Shown: positions 28,507 to 37,443, counted from the first letter of the stretch. The stretch: 64,000 nucleotides of DNA from Dyella acidiphila (GCF_014863405.1 NZ_JACZZA010000016.1:24166-88165), one strand, 5' to 3'. A program made the numbers and translations. Notes: generated by a model from the letters alone, not told the origin.

Positions 28507-28896
28507 TCAGGATTTGCGCAGATCGGCGATCAGGTCGGCAAAGCGCTGTTGAAGCGCAGGGTCGGCATCGAAGGTCTTGCCGATGCTGTCGATCATCGGC
28601 AGGAATTGCGGGTCGTTGCGGAAATCGCTGCCGAATTCCCATAACAGAATTTCCCGCAGCAGATGGTTTCTGGTTTGCTGCAGGGCTTGTGCGTCGCTCA
28701 GATCGGTGCCGTCAGCCAACTCGCGCAATCGTTGCCGCAAAACCTGTACGTCGTGCTGGGCGGTGACCTGGTGCCGCTGCGCAGTTGTGGTGTTGCCTGC
28801 CGATTTGCCGCCTTGCACATCCTGCGCGCGCGAGCGTGCAAGCGTGCGCAATGTTTCGAGCAACGACGAGGATGGCGTGATGCGATTGCTGCTCAT
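28507..28896 (-). CDS. Hypothetical 129-aa helical protein beside the flagellar cluster
   Basis: A 129-aa soluble, probably all-helical protein starting MSSNRITPSSSLLETLRTLARS. The second half (QVLRQRLRELADGTDLSDAQALQQTRNHLLREILLWEF) suggests paired amphipathic helices. I do not recognise the family. It is divergent from the flagellar run, 493 nt away, and convergent with the DUF5672 gene. Its position makes a role as a regulator or chaperone for the flagellar genes possible, but nothing in the sequence proves this. Confidence 0.65.
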   Translation of the reverse strand: MSSNRITPSSSLLETLRTLARSRAQDVQGGKSAGNTTTAQRHQVTAQHDVQVLRQRLRELADGTDLSDAQALQQTRNHLLREILLWEFGSDFRNDPQFLPMIDSIGKTFDADPALQQRFADLIADLRKS

Positions 28897-29117
28897 TACG
28901 GAGGAGTCCGGAGTGGCCTAAGCAATGAAGTTTAGCGGGGTTCTTCGTTTCGTCACGCTTTCTTCACATTGGTGAATGAGTGTGCCGGGGAGTCAGTAGA
29001 GTCGTCATGATTCAAGTAATTTCAATAACTTCCATCATCGGCTTTTGCTCAAGAACTTGCGATTTTGGCGTGTATTTATGCTGCGTTCGATAACGTGGAC
29101 GATTTGTGAGAAGTTTG

Positions 29118-29147
29118 TTGACAGTAAGTGAAACTCGCTCATAGATT
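29118..29147 (+). promoter_or_regulatory. Sigma-70-like promoter for the flagellar run
   Basis: A perfect -35 TTGACA (29118-29123) and a -10 TAGATT (29142-29147, four of six) are spaced 18 bp. Transcription would start near 29154 and leave a leader of about 235 nt before the TPR gene. No complete FliA-type promoter is seen; CGATAA at 29088-29093 lacks a matching -35. Confidence 0.6.
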
Positions 29148-29260
29148 AGCCGCCATGTTTGTGAGCTGCGTCATTAATTGGGGCGACGCAAGGCAGCAGA
29201 TGACGGACCAGACGACAGCTTGCATCGTCGAAAGGACGCAACAGGGATAAGGAACAGGGG

Positions 29261-29286
29261 GCGCTCGGACCTGAAAGTCCGTGCGC
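29261..29286 (+). other. Stem-loop in the leader of the flagellar transcript
   Basis: GCGCTCGGAC pairs with GTCCGTGCGC around CTGAAA with one internal T:T mismatch, about 100 nt before the TPR start codon. No T-run follows, so it is not a simple terminator. It may be part of a larger leader fold. Confidence 0.5.
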
Positions 29287-29389
29287 AGGGAGCAGTAACA
29301 GTGCAGTGGGCAGTATCGGTAGCGGAAGCCATTCTGGCTTGCGCACTCTGTGTTATCTGGGGATTTCGGCAAAAGTTTAGGGGTGCGCC

Positions 29390-30517
29390 ATGAATCGCGC
29401 GTCCCAGCTTGCTGTATTTGCGGACAGCGATCCGCAAAATCCCGATCGGTTGTGCGATTTGCTCGACGAATGGCTGGTTGCCGGAAACATCGAGCAAGCG
29501 CTGGCGCGCATCCATGCGGCGCCGTCTTCGCTGCAGCAATTGCCGGGCGTGCGCTTCCGGCAGGCGCGCTGTGCTTTAGTGCGCGGCGATCGCAAAGAGG
29601 CGATCGAACTGCTGCAAGCTTTGCTTGCCGGTGGCGAAGCCTCCTTCGGCGTGGTGCACGATCTGGCCTACGCGCAATTTGCCGACGGCACACTGGACAC
29701 CGCCCTGCAGACCCTGGCGCACGTATCGGCGCACGGTGAGGACGCAAGCGTGCTGGCGCTGCTGAAAGCACGCATTCTGCATCGCCAGCAGCGGTTTGAA
29801 GCGGCAATCGAGGCTTTGGCGCCGGTCCAAGCGGGCGCGCGCCTGCCGGAAGCACAGGGCCTGCGTGCCCTACTGTGGCTCGATCTTGGCGACACCGAAC
29901 GCGCCTCGGCAGAAGCCGAGCGTGCCTTGGGTGTGGATCCCGACCAGCATGAAGCAGGCATCGTGCGCGGCACGGTAGCGCTGTGGTCGCAGCGCGGGGA
30001 AGCATCGACCGAAGCCTTCGAGCACGTGCTCGCCACGCATCCGGATTCCGGCCGCGCATGGCTGGGCCTGGGGCAGGATGCGATGTTGCGCGGCGATGTC
30101 GCGCGTGCACGCAGCCTGCTTGAGCGCGCATCGGTACAGATGCCCGAGCACCTCGGTACCTGGCATGCGCTGGCCTGGTGCCAGCTGCTGCAGGGTGATT
30201 TGTCCGGTGCCCGGCGCAGCTTCGACAAGGCGTTTGCGCTGGACCGCACCTTCGGCGAAACCCATGGCGGTTTCGCCCTGGTGCACGCCTTGCGCGGCGA
30301 ACGCCAGGAGGCGCAGGAGTCAGTCAAGCGCGCCACGCGCCTGGATCCGCAGGGGCGTTCCGCGCGCTATGCGCAAAGCGTGCTGCTGCTGGACGAAGGC
30401 CGTGTCGAAGAGGCGCGCGCCGTGATCGACAACATCGTTGCACGCACACCCGGCGTGGGCGTACTGCCGGCGGATTTCGTTTTCAGGCTGCGTGATCTGG
30501 TACGACCCCGGAGTTAG
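29390..30517 (+). CDS. TPR protein heading the flagellar cluster
   Basis: A 375-aa soluble protein made of tandem helical hairpins of the TPR type, clearest in AWLGLGQDAMLRGDVARARSLLERASVQMP and the next unit AWCQLLQGDLSGARRSFDKAFALD. AGGGGT precedes the ATG. It ends 2 nt before fliQ and is thus the first gene of the run. TPR proteins near flagellar or type III genes often act as chaperones or assembly scaffolds; its partner here is unknown. It has no signal peptide, so it is cytoplasmic. Confidence 0.85.
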   Translation: MNRASQLAVFADSDPQNPDRLCDLLDEWLVAGNIEQALARIHAAPSSLQQLPGVRFRQARCALVRGDRKEAIELLQALLAGGEASFGVVHDLAYAQFADGTLDTALQTLAHVSAHGEDASVLALLKARILHRQQRFEAAIEALAPVQAGARLPEAQGLRALLWLDLGDTERASAEAERALGVDPDQHEAGIVRGTVALWSQRGEASTEAFEHVLATHPDSGRAWLGLGQDAMLRGDVARARSLLERASVQMPEHLGTWHALAWCQLLQGDLSGARRSFDKAFALDRTFGETHGGFALVHALRGERQEAQESVKRATRLDPQGRSARYAQSVLLLDEGRVEEARAVIDNIVARTPGVGVLPADFVFRLRDLVRPRS

Positions 30518-30519
30518 TC

Positions 30520-30783
30520 ATGGATGGCGATACCGCAATGCACTTGCTGTCAGAGACCTTGCTGACCGCAGCGAAAGTTTCCGCGCCGATTCTGTTGGCG
30601 ACGCTGGTGATCGGCGTGGTGATCTCCATTCTGCAGGTGGTCACGCAGATCCAGGAGATGACGCTCACCTTCATTCCCAAGCTGATCACCGTGGTGGCGA
30701 TGTTTCTGGTGACCGGCGCCTGGATGATGGCGGTGGTGGTGGCGTTCTCCAAGCATTTGTTCGCACTTATTGCAGGGATGTAG
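30520..30783 (+). CDS. fliQ: Flagellar export gate protein FliQ
   Basis: An 87-aa protein with two membrane helices, matching the family length of about 89. The typical core is visible in LTAAKVSAPILLATLVIGVVIS...QVVTQIQEMTLTFIPKL. FliQ forms part of the FliP-FliQ-FliR gate of the flagellar type III export apparatus. It starts 2 nt after the TPR gene and ends 3 nt before the fliR start. Unusually, fliP is not immediately upstream but nearly 17.5 kb downstream at the other end of the run. Confidence 0.95.
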   Translation: MDGDTAMHLLSETLLTAAKVSAPILLATLVIGVVISILQVVTQIQEMTLTFIPKLITVVAMFLVTGAWMMAVVVAFSKHLFALIAGM

Positions 30784-30786
30784 CAG

Positions 30787-31551
30787 GTGGGAGCCGTCGA
30801 TCCTCTAATCGGTGCATTTCTGCTCGCCATGGCGAGATTCGTGCCTTTGCTCATGGTGCCGGCGTTTACGCCGTTCAACTGGGCACCGGCGACGATCCGC
30901 ATGTGCGTGCTGCTGGCGCTGACCATGCTGGCGGTCGGCGTCAGCCCTGCACCTGCGCAGGCGCTTGATCCGGATCACCCGCTGCCGCTGCTGCTGGCGA
31001 TGGGCGGTGAGTGCGTGCTCGGTTTCACGCTGAGCCTGGCAGTGTTTTTGCCGATCGCGGCGCTGGGTTTTTCCGCACGCGTGCTGGATATGCAGTCGGG
31101 CGTGGCTGCGGCCAGCCTGCTCAACCCCGCTACACATGCTTCGGAAGCATTGGCCGGCACCGTGGTGCAGTGGGCCGGCTTGCTGGTGTTTTTTTCGTTG
31201 GGCCTGCATCTGCTGTTGCTGCAGGGCATGGTGGCCTCGGTGGCGCTGGTGCCGCTGGGCAGCGGCGGGTTGCTGGTCGGGCCGCAAGTGCTGCTGTCCA
31301 AGCTTTCTTCGCAGTTTCTGCTTGGCCTGATGGTGTCGGCGCCGACCATGCTGGGCCTGTTCGCCATCGATCTGGCGGTGGCTTACGCCAGCCGTTCCAT
31401 GCCGCAGGCGAATATGTATTTCGTGGCCTTGCCGATCAAGGTGATGGCGGGCTTCGTGCTGCTGGCAGGATCGGTGCGCTACGCGCCGCCGCTGATCGAG
31501 CGCATGTACCGCGATGCGTTTACGGTGTTCTCGCCGTTGGGAGTGCATTGA
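30787..31551 (+). CDS. fliR: Flagellar export gate protein FliR
   Basis: A 254-aa integral membrane protein of family-typical length with a GTG start. The conserved elements include ALTMLAVGVSPA, GFTLSLAVFLPIAALGFSARVLDMQSG and the C-terminal MPQANMYFVALPIKVMAGF, which corresponds to the MPQMNVFxVGxPLKI consensus of FliR/SctT. It forms the gate with FliP and FliQ. Its stop overlaps the flhB start (TGATG). Confidence 0.95.
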   Translation: MGAVDPLIGAFLLAMARFVPLLMVPAFTPFNWAPATIRMCVLLALTMLAVGVSPAPAQALDPDHPLPLLLAMGGECVLGFTLSLAVFLPIAALGFSARVLDMQSGVAAASLLNPATHASEALAGTVVQWAGLLVFFSLGLHLLLLQGMVASVALVPLGSGGLLVGPQVLLSKLSSQFLLGLMVSAPTMLGLFAIDLAVAYASRSMPQANMYFVALPIKVMAGFVLLAGSVRYAPPLIERMYRDAFTVFSPLGVH

Positions 31552-32624
31552 TGGCTGCCGACGACCAGTCCAAGACCGAACAGCCCACGCCGTTCCGTTT
31601 GCAGGAAGCGCGCGAAAAAGGACAGGTGCCGCGCAGCGCCGATGTAAGCGGCATCCTGGTGCTGATCGTTTTCAGCGTGGCGCTGGCGGCGGCGTCCTAC
31701 AACATTGCCGCGGCGTTCGCGCGCTCGTTTACCCGTACGCTGTTGATGGCCGGCAATGCGCCGGAACCGTCGGCCAGCCTGTGGTATTGGCTGGAACGCA
31801 GCTTCCAGCCGGCGTGGCAGGCGCTGCTGCCGGTAGTGATGTCGGTGCTGATCGCCGCAATGGTCGGCAATCTGCTGCAGACCGGGCCGGTGTTCAGCAC
31901 TGAACCGCTGAAACCGGATTTCAACCGGCTCAATCCGGTGCAGGGCGCCCAGCGCATTTTTTCGCTGCGCCTGCTATGGGAATTGTTCAAGCTCACGCTG
32001 AAACTGGGCGTGCTCGGCGGCCTGGGCTGGCTGCTGGCCGGCAGCATCGGCCACAAGGTGCAGGCCGCGGCATTTGCCGCACCGTCCAGCATCGGCATGC
32101 TGCTGCGTGCCACCTATGTGCAAGTCACCACCTGGCTGCTGGTGCTGCTGGGTGTCATTGCGCTGGCCGATTTGCTGTTCACCCGCCGCGAATACATCCG
32201 CAAGCTGCGCATGAGCCGGCGCGATATCAAGGACGAACACAAACGCCGCGAAGGGGATCCGGATATCCGCCAGAAGCGCCGCCGCCTGATGAGCGAGCTG
32301 CTCAAGCATTCGCGCTCGGTCCGGCGCGTACCGGAGGCGGACGTGTTGCTGACCAATCCCACCCATCTGGCGATTGCGCTGAAGTACCGGCCCAAGAGCA
32401 TGCGCTCGCCGGTAGTGCTGTCCAAGGGCAGTGACGCGGTGGCGGCGCGCATGCGCATGCTGGCGGCGCAATCGGGCGTGCCGTGCCTGCGCTCGCCGGA
32501 GCTGGCGCGTGCGCTGTACCGCGAATGCAAGATCGACCAAGCGGTGCCGGCCGATTTGTATAAACCGCTGGCGCCGATCTATCGCTGGTTGATGAAGCGT
32601 CCCGGCAACAGGATTTTCTCTTGA
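31551..32624 (+). CDS. flhB: Flagellar export switch protein FlhB
   Basis: A 357-aa protein. The N-terminus DQSKTEQPTPFRLQEAREKGQVPRS is the standard FlhB/SctU start; four membrane helices follow. The cytoplasmic domain has the autocleavage motif NPTH with Asn269-Pro270, the same residue numbers as in Salmonella FlhB, so substrate-specificity switching should be intact. It overlaps fliR at its start and flhA at its end. Confidence 0.96.
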   Translation: MAADDQSKTEQPTPFRLQEAREKGQVPRSADVSGILVLIVFSVALAAASYNIAAAFARSFTRTLLMAGNAPEPSASLWYWLERSFQPAWQALLPVVMSVLIAAMVGNLLQTGPVFSTEPLKPDFNRLNPVQGAQRIFSLRLLWELFKLTLKLGVLGGLGWLLAGSIGHKVQAAAFAAPSSIGMLLRATYVQVTTWLLVLLGVIALADLLFTRREYIRKLRMSRRDIKDEHKRREGDPDIRQKRRRLMSELLKHSRSVRRVPEADVLLTNPTHLAIALKYRPKSMRSPVVLSKGSDAVAARMRMLAAQSGVPCLRSPELARALYRECKIDQAVPADLYKPLAPIYRWLMKRPGNRIFS

Positions 32625-34681
32625 ACACACTGTTCGGCCAATTGTGGAACGGCAAGCGCGACGTGATCCTCGTGCTGGGCATGATCGCGATCCTGATCAT
32701 CCTGTTCACGCCGATTCCGGGCGCGCTGCTGGATTTCCTGCTAGTGCTCAATTTCACCGCGGCGCTGTTGGTGCTGCTGATCACCTTCTTTACCGATACA
32801 CCGCTGAGCTTCTCCACCTTTCCGTCGCTGCTGCTGATCACCACCTTGTTCCGCCTGGCACTGAATATCTCGGCCACGCGCCTGATCCTGGACAAGGGCA
32901 ACGCCGGGCGCGTGATCAACGCGATCGGTTCCTATGTGGTGGGCGGCAACTATGTGATCGGCCTGGTGGTGTTCCTGATCCTGGTGGTGGTGCAGTACGT
33001 AGTGGTGACCAGCGGTGCGCAGCGCGTGGCCGAAGTGGCGGCACGTTTCACGCTCGACAGCATGCCCGGCAAGCAGATGAGCATCGATGCCGACATGAAC
33101 ATGGGCCTGATCGACGAGCACGAGGCCAAGCGTCGCCGTGGCCAGATCGAAAAGGAAGCCAGTTTCTACGGCGCGATGGACGGTGCCACCAAGTTCGTCA
33201 AGGGCGATGCAATCGCCGGCATCATGATCATCCTGATCGACATCGTCGGTGGCCTGGCCGTCGGCATGCTGCAGCACGGCCTGCCGTGGACAGAGTCGGT
33301 GCATCGCTACACGCTGCTGACCGTGGGCGACGGCATCGTCACGCAGATCCCCTCGCTGGTGATCGCGGTGGCGACCGGCATCATCATCACGCGCGCCGCC
33401 TCGGATGCGCAGCTGGGCACCGAAATCGCCCGGCAGGTGCTATCCAGCTCGCGCACCTTGCTGATCGTGTCGCTGGCGCTGGCCGGCCTGCTGGTCTTGC
33501 CGGGCTTGCCGGCGTGGCCGGTATTGCTGGTGCTGCTGGGGGTGGGCACGCTTACTTTTTTTGCGGCCCGTTCCAATACAGCAGAGGCTCAAAGCAAACC
33601 CGTTGTCGACGAGCCGAAAGCGAAGGGCGAGGAAGACGACCTCTATCGCATGCTGTCGATCGAGCCGGTGGAAATCCATCTGGGCAGCGCCATCTCCGCT
33701 ACCTACAAGGCGCGCGGGCTGGATCTGGGCGATCGCATCAGCACCTTCCGCAAGCAGTTTGCCATGGACAACGGTTTCATCCTGCCGAAGGTGAAACTGA
33801 TCCAGGGTGCGTCGCTGGGCGAAGACGCCTACGAGATCCAGGTGCAGGGTTCGCGCGTGGGTCGCGGCGAACTGCGCTTCGATGCCTTGCTGGCGATCAA
33901 TCCCGGCGGCAAGCGGCCGAAGCTGGAAGGGCGCGAAACGCGCGATCCGGCCTATGGTCTGCCCGCGCAATGGATTCATCCGGACCAGCGGCAGTTCGCG
34001 CGCGGCGCCGGCTACACGCTGGTGGATCCGGAAACCGTGCTGATCACCCATCTGGGCGAAGTGACCAAGCGCCACGCGCCGGAATTGCTGACCCGCGCCG
34101 AAACCGAGCGACTGGTGGCGCGTGTGCGCGAGCAGCAGGCCTCGCTGGTGGATGAGCTCATTCCCGGTGTGATGTCCTACACCGACGTGCAGAAAGTGCT
34201 GCAGCAGCTGCTGCGCGAACAGGTCAGCATCCGCAACGTCGAAACCATCCTCGAAGTGCTGGTGGACGCCGGCAAGACGCACAAGCAGACCGACGATCTG
34301 GTCGAGCGCGTGCGCGAGCGCCTGGGGCCGTCGATCTGCCAGCGGGTAAGCAATGCGCAGGGCGAGCTGCATGTGCTGACGCTGGCGCCCGAGCTGGAGC
34401 GCGCCATCGTGACGGCGATCCGGCAGCGCGAAGGCGCCGGCGCCTTGATCGGCGACCTGGGCCAGCTGGAAGCGTTGCTCGGCGGCCTGGCCAAGCAGTC
34501 CGAGGCCATGATGGCGCGCAGCCACCTGCCGGTGCTGCTGTGCCCGAGCGTGGTGCGCCGCCACCTGCGCGCCCTGATTCAACGCAGCCTGCCGCACGTC
34601 ACCGTGCTGGGCATCAACGAAGTGCCGTCCACCGTGATGGTGAAGGCCTTCGGCACCGTCACCGCTTCGGCCGCCGCATAA
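32621..34681 (+). CDS. flhA: Flagellar export gate protein FlhA
   Basis: A 686-aa protein from a TTG start that overlaps the flhB stop. Eight N-terminal membrane helices and the FHIPEP-type region are recognisable (FPSLLLITTLFRLALNISATR, DSMPGKQMSIDADMNMGLI, EKEASFYGAMDGATKFVKGD). The cytoplasmic C-terminal domain ends around VLGINEVPSTVMVKAFG. It forms the nonameric ring that receives chaperone-bound substrates. The length is the family norm and no defect is seen. Confidence 0.96.
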   Translation: MNTLFGQLWNGKRDVILVLGMIAILIILFTPIPGALLDFLLVLNFTAALLVLLITFFTDTPLSFSTFPSLLLITTLFRLALNISATRLILDKGNAGRVINAIGSYVVGGNYVIGLVVFLILVVVQYVVVTSGAQRVAEVAARFTLDSMPGKQMSIDADMNMGLIDEHEAKRRRGQIEKEASFYGAMDGATKFVKGDAIAGIMIILIDIVGGLAVGMLQHGLPWTESVHRYTLLTVGDGIVTQIPSLVIAVATGIIITRAASDAQLGTEIARQVLSSSRTLLIVSLALAGLLVLPGLPAWPVLLVLLGVGTLTFFAARSNTAEAQSKPVVDEPKAKGEEDDLYRMLSIEPVEIHLGSAISATYKARGLDLGDRISTFRKQFAMDNGFILPKVKLIQGASLGEDAYEIQVQGSRVGRGELRFDALLAINPGGKRPKLEGRETRDPAYGLPAQWIHPDQRQFARGAGYTLVDPETVLITHLGEVTKRHAPELLTRAETERLVARVREQQASLVDELIPGVMSYTDVQKVLQQLLREQVSIRNVETILEVLVDAGKTHKQTDDLVERVRERLGPSICQRVSNAQGELHVLTLAPELERAIVTAIRQREGAGALIGDLGQLEALLGGLAKQSEAMMARSHLPVLLCPSVVRRHLRALIQRSLPHVTVLGINEVPSTVMVKAFGTVTASAAA

Positions 34682-34693
34682 GGAGGGCGCCAC

Positions 34694-35374
34694 GTGAGCA
34701 ACATCATTCCGGGCATCGCACGCTATTTGAGCAATGACGTCGACGCACTCGACGTGCTCAGCCAGAACGTGGCGAACATGCGCACCTCGGGCTATCGCGC
34801 CGAACGGCTGGCCACCGATTTCAGGACCGGCCTGCTGGAAAACGAGCCCACGCTGGACCTGGCCGACGGCAATCTTTCCACCACCGGGCATCCGCTCGAC
34901 CTGGCCATCCGCGGCCCTGGCTTTTTCGCGGTGAACGTCAACGGCCAGACCATGCTGACCCGCAATGGCCAGTTCCATCTGGATGCGGACCAGCAACTGG
35001 TCGATGCCGCCGGCCATCCAGTACTGGGGCAGTCCGGGCCGATCACACTCAACCACGCCAACGTGCATATCGATGACGCGGGCGCGATCACCGACGGCAG
35101 CGACGATGTGGATAGCCTGCGCGTGGTCAATGTCGACAAGGCCAGCCAGCTGCGCGACATGGGCGATGGCCTGTACAGCTTCAGCGGCAATGACGACGGC
35201 CAGTTCATCGGGCGCATCCAGCAAGGTGCGCTGGAGCAATCGAACGTGGATCCCGGCGAGGAAATGGTGCGCCTGATGGCGCTGTCCCGCCACGCCCAAT
35301 CCGTACAACGCGCCATCCAGGCCTACGACGCGGCCGTGCAGGAAGGCATCAGTCATCTCGGCGACAACGCTTAA
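34694..35374 (+). CDS. flgF: Flagellar proximal rod protein FlgF
   Basis: A 226-aa protein from a GTG start behind a strong AAGGAGG. It has the rod/hook N-terminal pattern (LDVLSQNVANMRTSGYRAER, LAIRGPGFFAV) and the C-terminal helix (QGALEQSNVDPGEEMVRLMALSRHAQSVQRAIQAYD). It is one of the periplasmic rod proteins exported through the type III gate. It is followed by flgG after 11 nt. Confidence 0.93.
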   Translation: MSNIIPGIARYLSNDVDALDVLSQNVANMRTSGYRAERLATDFRTGLLENEPTLDLADGNLSTTGHPLDLAIRGPGFFAVNVNGQTMLTRNGQFHLDADQQLVDAAGHPVLGQSGPITLNHANVHIDDAGAITDGSDDVDSLRVVNVDKASQLRDMGDGLYSFSGNDDGQFIGRIQQGALEQSNVDPGEEMVRLMALSRHAQSVQRAIQAYDAAVQEGISHLGDNA

Positions 35375-35385
35375 GGATACCCATC

Positions 35386-36153
35386 ATGATCGACGCGCTT
35401 TATATCGCTACCTCCGGCCTGCAGAGCACGCAGAGCCAGATCGACACCTTGTCGAACAACCTGTCCAACATGCAGACGCCCGGCTACAAGGCGCAGCGCA
35501 CTTCGTTCGGCGATATCGCCGTGATCACGCCTTCGCAGGTGCAGGCCGGGCTTACGCCGCAGCAAACGGGCGCGGGCACCGAAGTGCTGTCGACCAGCGC
35601 GGTGTTCTCGCAGGGCCAGATGCAGCAGACCGGCAATACCTGGGATATGGGCATCCAGGGCGAAGGCTTTCTCGAAGTGGTCGATGCCAACGGCAACCAT
35701 CTGTATACGCGCGACGGCCAGTTGCACGTGGATAGCGATGGCTATCTCGCCACCGCAACCGGCAATCGCCTGGCGCAAGGCATCCAGATTCCGCCGGACG
35801 CGACCAATATCCAGGTCAACCAGAACGGCCAGATCTATGCGCAAGTCGGCGGCAGCAGCAGCCAGACTTTGCTGGGTACGTTCGAGCTGAGCACGTTCCC
35901 GTCGCCGGATGGCCTGCAGTCGGTGGGCAGCAATAACTATGTGCCGACCCAGTCGTCAGGCGATCCCACGGTGGGCAAGCCCAATGACAGCGGCGTCGGC
36001 GCGATCCTGCAGGGTTCGCTGGAAGGGTCCAATGTCGACATGGTCAGCGAGATGGCCACGCTGGTGATCGCGCAGCGTGCCTACCAGCTCAACGCCCGCG
36101 TGCTGCAGGCGTCGGACCAGATCCTCGACACCATCAACAACCTGCGCCAGTAA
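35386..36153 (+). CDS. flgG: Flagellar distal rod protein FlgG
   Basis: A 255-aa protein with canonical MIDALYIATSGLQSTQSQIDTLSNNLSNMQTPGYKA-type start (positions 1-36), the DMGIQGEGFLEV box and the C-terminal EGSNVDMVSEMATLVIAQRAYQLNARVLQ pattern. It forms the distal rod that crosses the P and L rings. Length is slightly under the usual 260. AAGGA precedes the ATG. Confidence 0.96.
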   Translation: MIDALYIATSGLQSTQSQIDTLSNNLSNMQTPGYKAQRTSFGDIAVITPSQVQAGLTPQQTGAGTEVLSTSAVFSQGQMQQTGNTWDMGIQGEGFLEVVDANGNHLYTRDGQLHVDSDGYLATATGNRLAQGIQIPPDATNIQVNQNGQIYAQVGGSSSQTLLGTFELSTFPSPDGLQSVGSNNYVPTQSSGDPTVGKPNDSGVGAILQGSLEGSNVDMVSEMATLVIAQRAYQLNARVLQASDQILDTINNLRQ

Positions 36154-36155
36154 GC

Positions 36156-36863
36156 ATGCGCCGACTGCTGCCCGCACTCGTACTTTCCGCACTGCCGCTG
36201 CTGGTGGCGGCGTCACCGTCGCTGCAGACGGTGGCGTCCGCGCGCATCGTGGATGCTGCGCGCGTGGAACTGGACAGCTGCCTTGGCGACGACAAGGCGT
36301 TGGCGCAGGTCGAGGTCGTCGGCAAGCCGGAAGATGTGCAACTGCTGGCCGGCAGCGTGACGATCAAGGCGCGCAAGCCGGAAGGGCGCTGGCCGCGCGC
36401 GCGCGTCGGCATGCCGGTGGATATCAGCGTGAACGGGCAGCTGATGCGTTCGGCCACAGTGTGGTTCGCGGTCAGCGTGCACCACGACGTGCCCGGCTAT
36501 GCCGCGGACGCCGCCATGGGCACGGTCGCTTCCGCCCTGAAATTCACGCCGCATGATGCGGATGTGGCGACCCTGCAAGGGCCTGTCGTGACTGATTCGC
36601 AGCAAGTGCAGGGCATGCGCCTGCGCCATGCGGTGCTGGCCGGCAGTCCGGTACTGCTGGAGGATTTCGAGCACATTCCGGATGTCGACCGGCAGCAGCG
36701 CGTCGACGTCAGCGCCAGCTATGGCGTGATCAAGCTGCAGACCAAAGGCACCGCGATCGGCCGCGGCAATACCGGCGATACCGTGCTGGTGCTGGTCGAT
36801 GGTGCCGAAGAACCCGTACACGCACGCATTACCGACAAGGGAGTAGTGCAAGTTGTCGACTAG
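36156..36863 (+). CDS. flgA: P-ring assembly chaperone FlgA
   Basis: A 235-aa periplasmic protein with a signal peptide (LLPALVLSALPLLVAAS). The N-terminal half is variable. The C-terminal half has the SAF/FlgA features (GMRLRHAVLAGSPVLLEDFE, VSASYGVIKLQTKGTAIGRGNTGDTV). It helps FlgI polymerise into the P ring. It starts 2 nt after the flgG stop and overlaps the flgH start by 11 nt. Confidence 0.9.
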   Translation: MRRLLPALVLSALPLLVAASPSLQTVASARIVDAARVELDSCLGDDKALAQVEVVGKPEDVQLLAGSVTIKARKPEGRWPRARVGMPVDISVNGQLMRSATVWFAVSVHHDVPGYAADAAMGTVASALKFTPHDADVATLQGPVVTDSQQVQGMRLRHAVLAGSPVLLEDFEHIPDVDRQQRVDVSASYGVIKLQTKGTAIGRGNTGDTVLVLVDGAEEPVHARITDKGVVQVVD

Positions 36864-37443
36864 ATTTTTGCTGATGGCCGCCTTGCTGCTGGCCAGCCGC
36901 GGCGTGTCTGCGCAAACGCAGGCCACCGATGGCTCGATGATCAACCCGGACAGCTACCGCGGCCTGGCAGCGGATCGTCGCGCGCATCAGGTGGGCGACA
37001 CGCTGACCGTGCTGGTCACCGAAACCGCGCGCGCCACTGCCAGCGCCAATACCGATGCCAGCGGCGGCGTGCAGCTGGGCGCCAATGCGCAGTACCACAA
37101 CACCACCCACAACTACGGCCTGGGTCTGAACGGCGATGACGCAGGGCAGGGCAATACCACCCGCGCCGGCAGCCTGCAGGCGCAGCTGGCGGTGCGCGTG
37201 ATCGCGGTGGAGGGCGACGGCATGCTGCGCATCCACGGCGACCAGAGCGTGGAGATCAACGGCGAGAAGCAGCAGTTTGCGCTGACCGGCCTGGTGCGCC
37301 CGGAAGATATCTCGCCTACCAACACCATTCTTTCCAACCGCATCAGCGAGGCGGATATCCACTACACCGGCAAGGGAGACATATCTACCGCCCAACGCCA
37401 CAGCATTCTTTATCGCATTACGCGTTGGTTGGGTCTGATATGA
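36853..37443 (+). CDS. flgH: Flagellar L-ring protein FlgH lacking a lipobox
   Basis: A 196-aa protein from a TTG start behind GGGAG. L-ring features are present: YRGLAADRRAHQVGDTLTVLV, then GSLQAQLAVRVIAVEGDGMLRIHGDQSVEING and the VRPEDISPTNTILSNRISEADI box. The N-terminal export signal is simple (FLLMAALLLASRGVSAQ) with no cysteine, and I find no Cys anywhere in the protein. FlgH is normally a lipoprotein whose lipid anchors the L ring in the outer membrane, so this one must insert without it. A second possible start at 36874 also gives no lipobox. Confidence 0.9.
   Translation: MSTRFLLMAALLLASRGVSAQTQATDGSMINPDSYRGLAADRRAHQVGDTLTVLVTETARATASANTDASGGVQLGANAQYHNTTHNYGLGLNGDDAGQGNTTRAGSLQAQLAVRVIAVEGDGMLRIHGDQSVEINGEKQQFALTGLVRPEDISPTNTILSNRISEADIHYTGKGDISTAQRHSILYRITRWLGLI

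Larger units (their letters stand above)
28897..29389. other. AT-rich 493-nt leader region upstream of the flagellar cluster
   Basis: This gap has no convincing gene. It is visibly richer in A/T than its surroundings, especially 28990-29150. It holds a promoter candidate at 29118-29147 and a stem-loop at 29261-29286. The open frame at 29178-29393 has atypical codon and residue composition and overlaps the TPR start, so I treat it as noncoding. Confidence 0.7.

Noticed and set aside
29086..29093. CGATAA as part of a FliA-type -10 box upstream of the flagellar run
   Set aside because: No TAAA-like -35 is found at the right distance, so a sigma-28 promoter is not supported.
29186..29245. Strings resembling the c-di-GMP-I (GEMM) riboswitch core, ACGCAAGGC and GAAAGGACGCAA
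   Set aside because: The GCC that should pair with the upstream GGC is missing and GAAA is not placed as a tetraloop in the required stem. A covariance-model search would decide; by eye the match is not sufficient.
29178..29393. Possible 71-aa gene before the TPR gene
   Set aside because: It relies on a TTG start without a ribosome binding site, overlaps the TPR start, and its residues (Arg/Asp-rich then one hydrophobic stretch) give no family match. The region looks like a leader.
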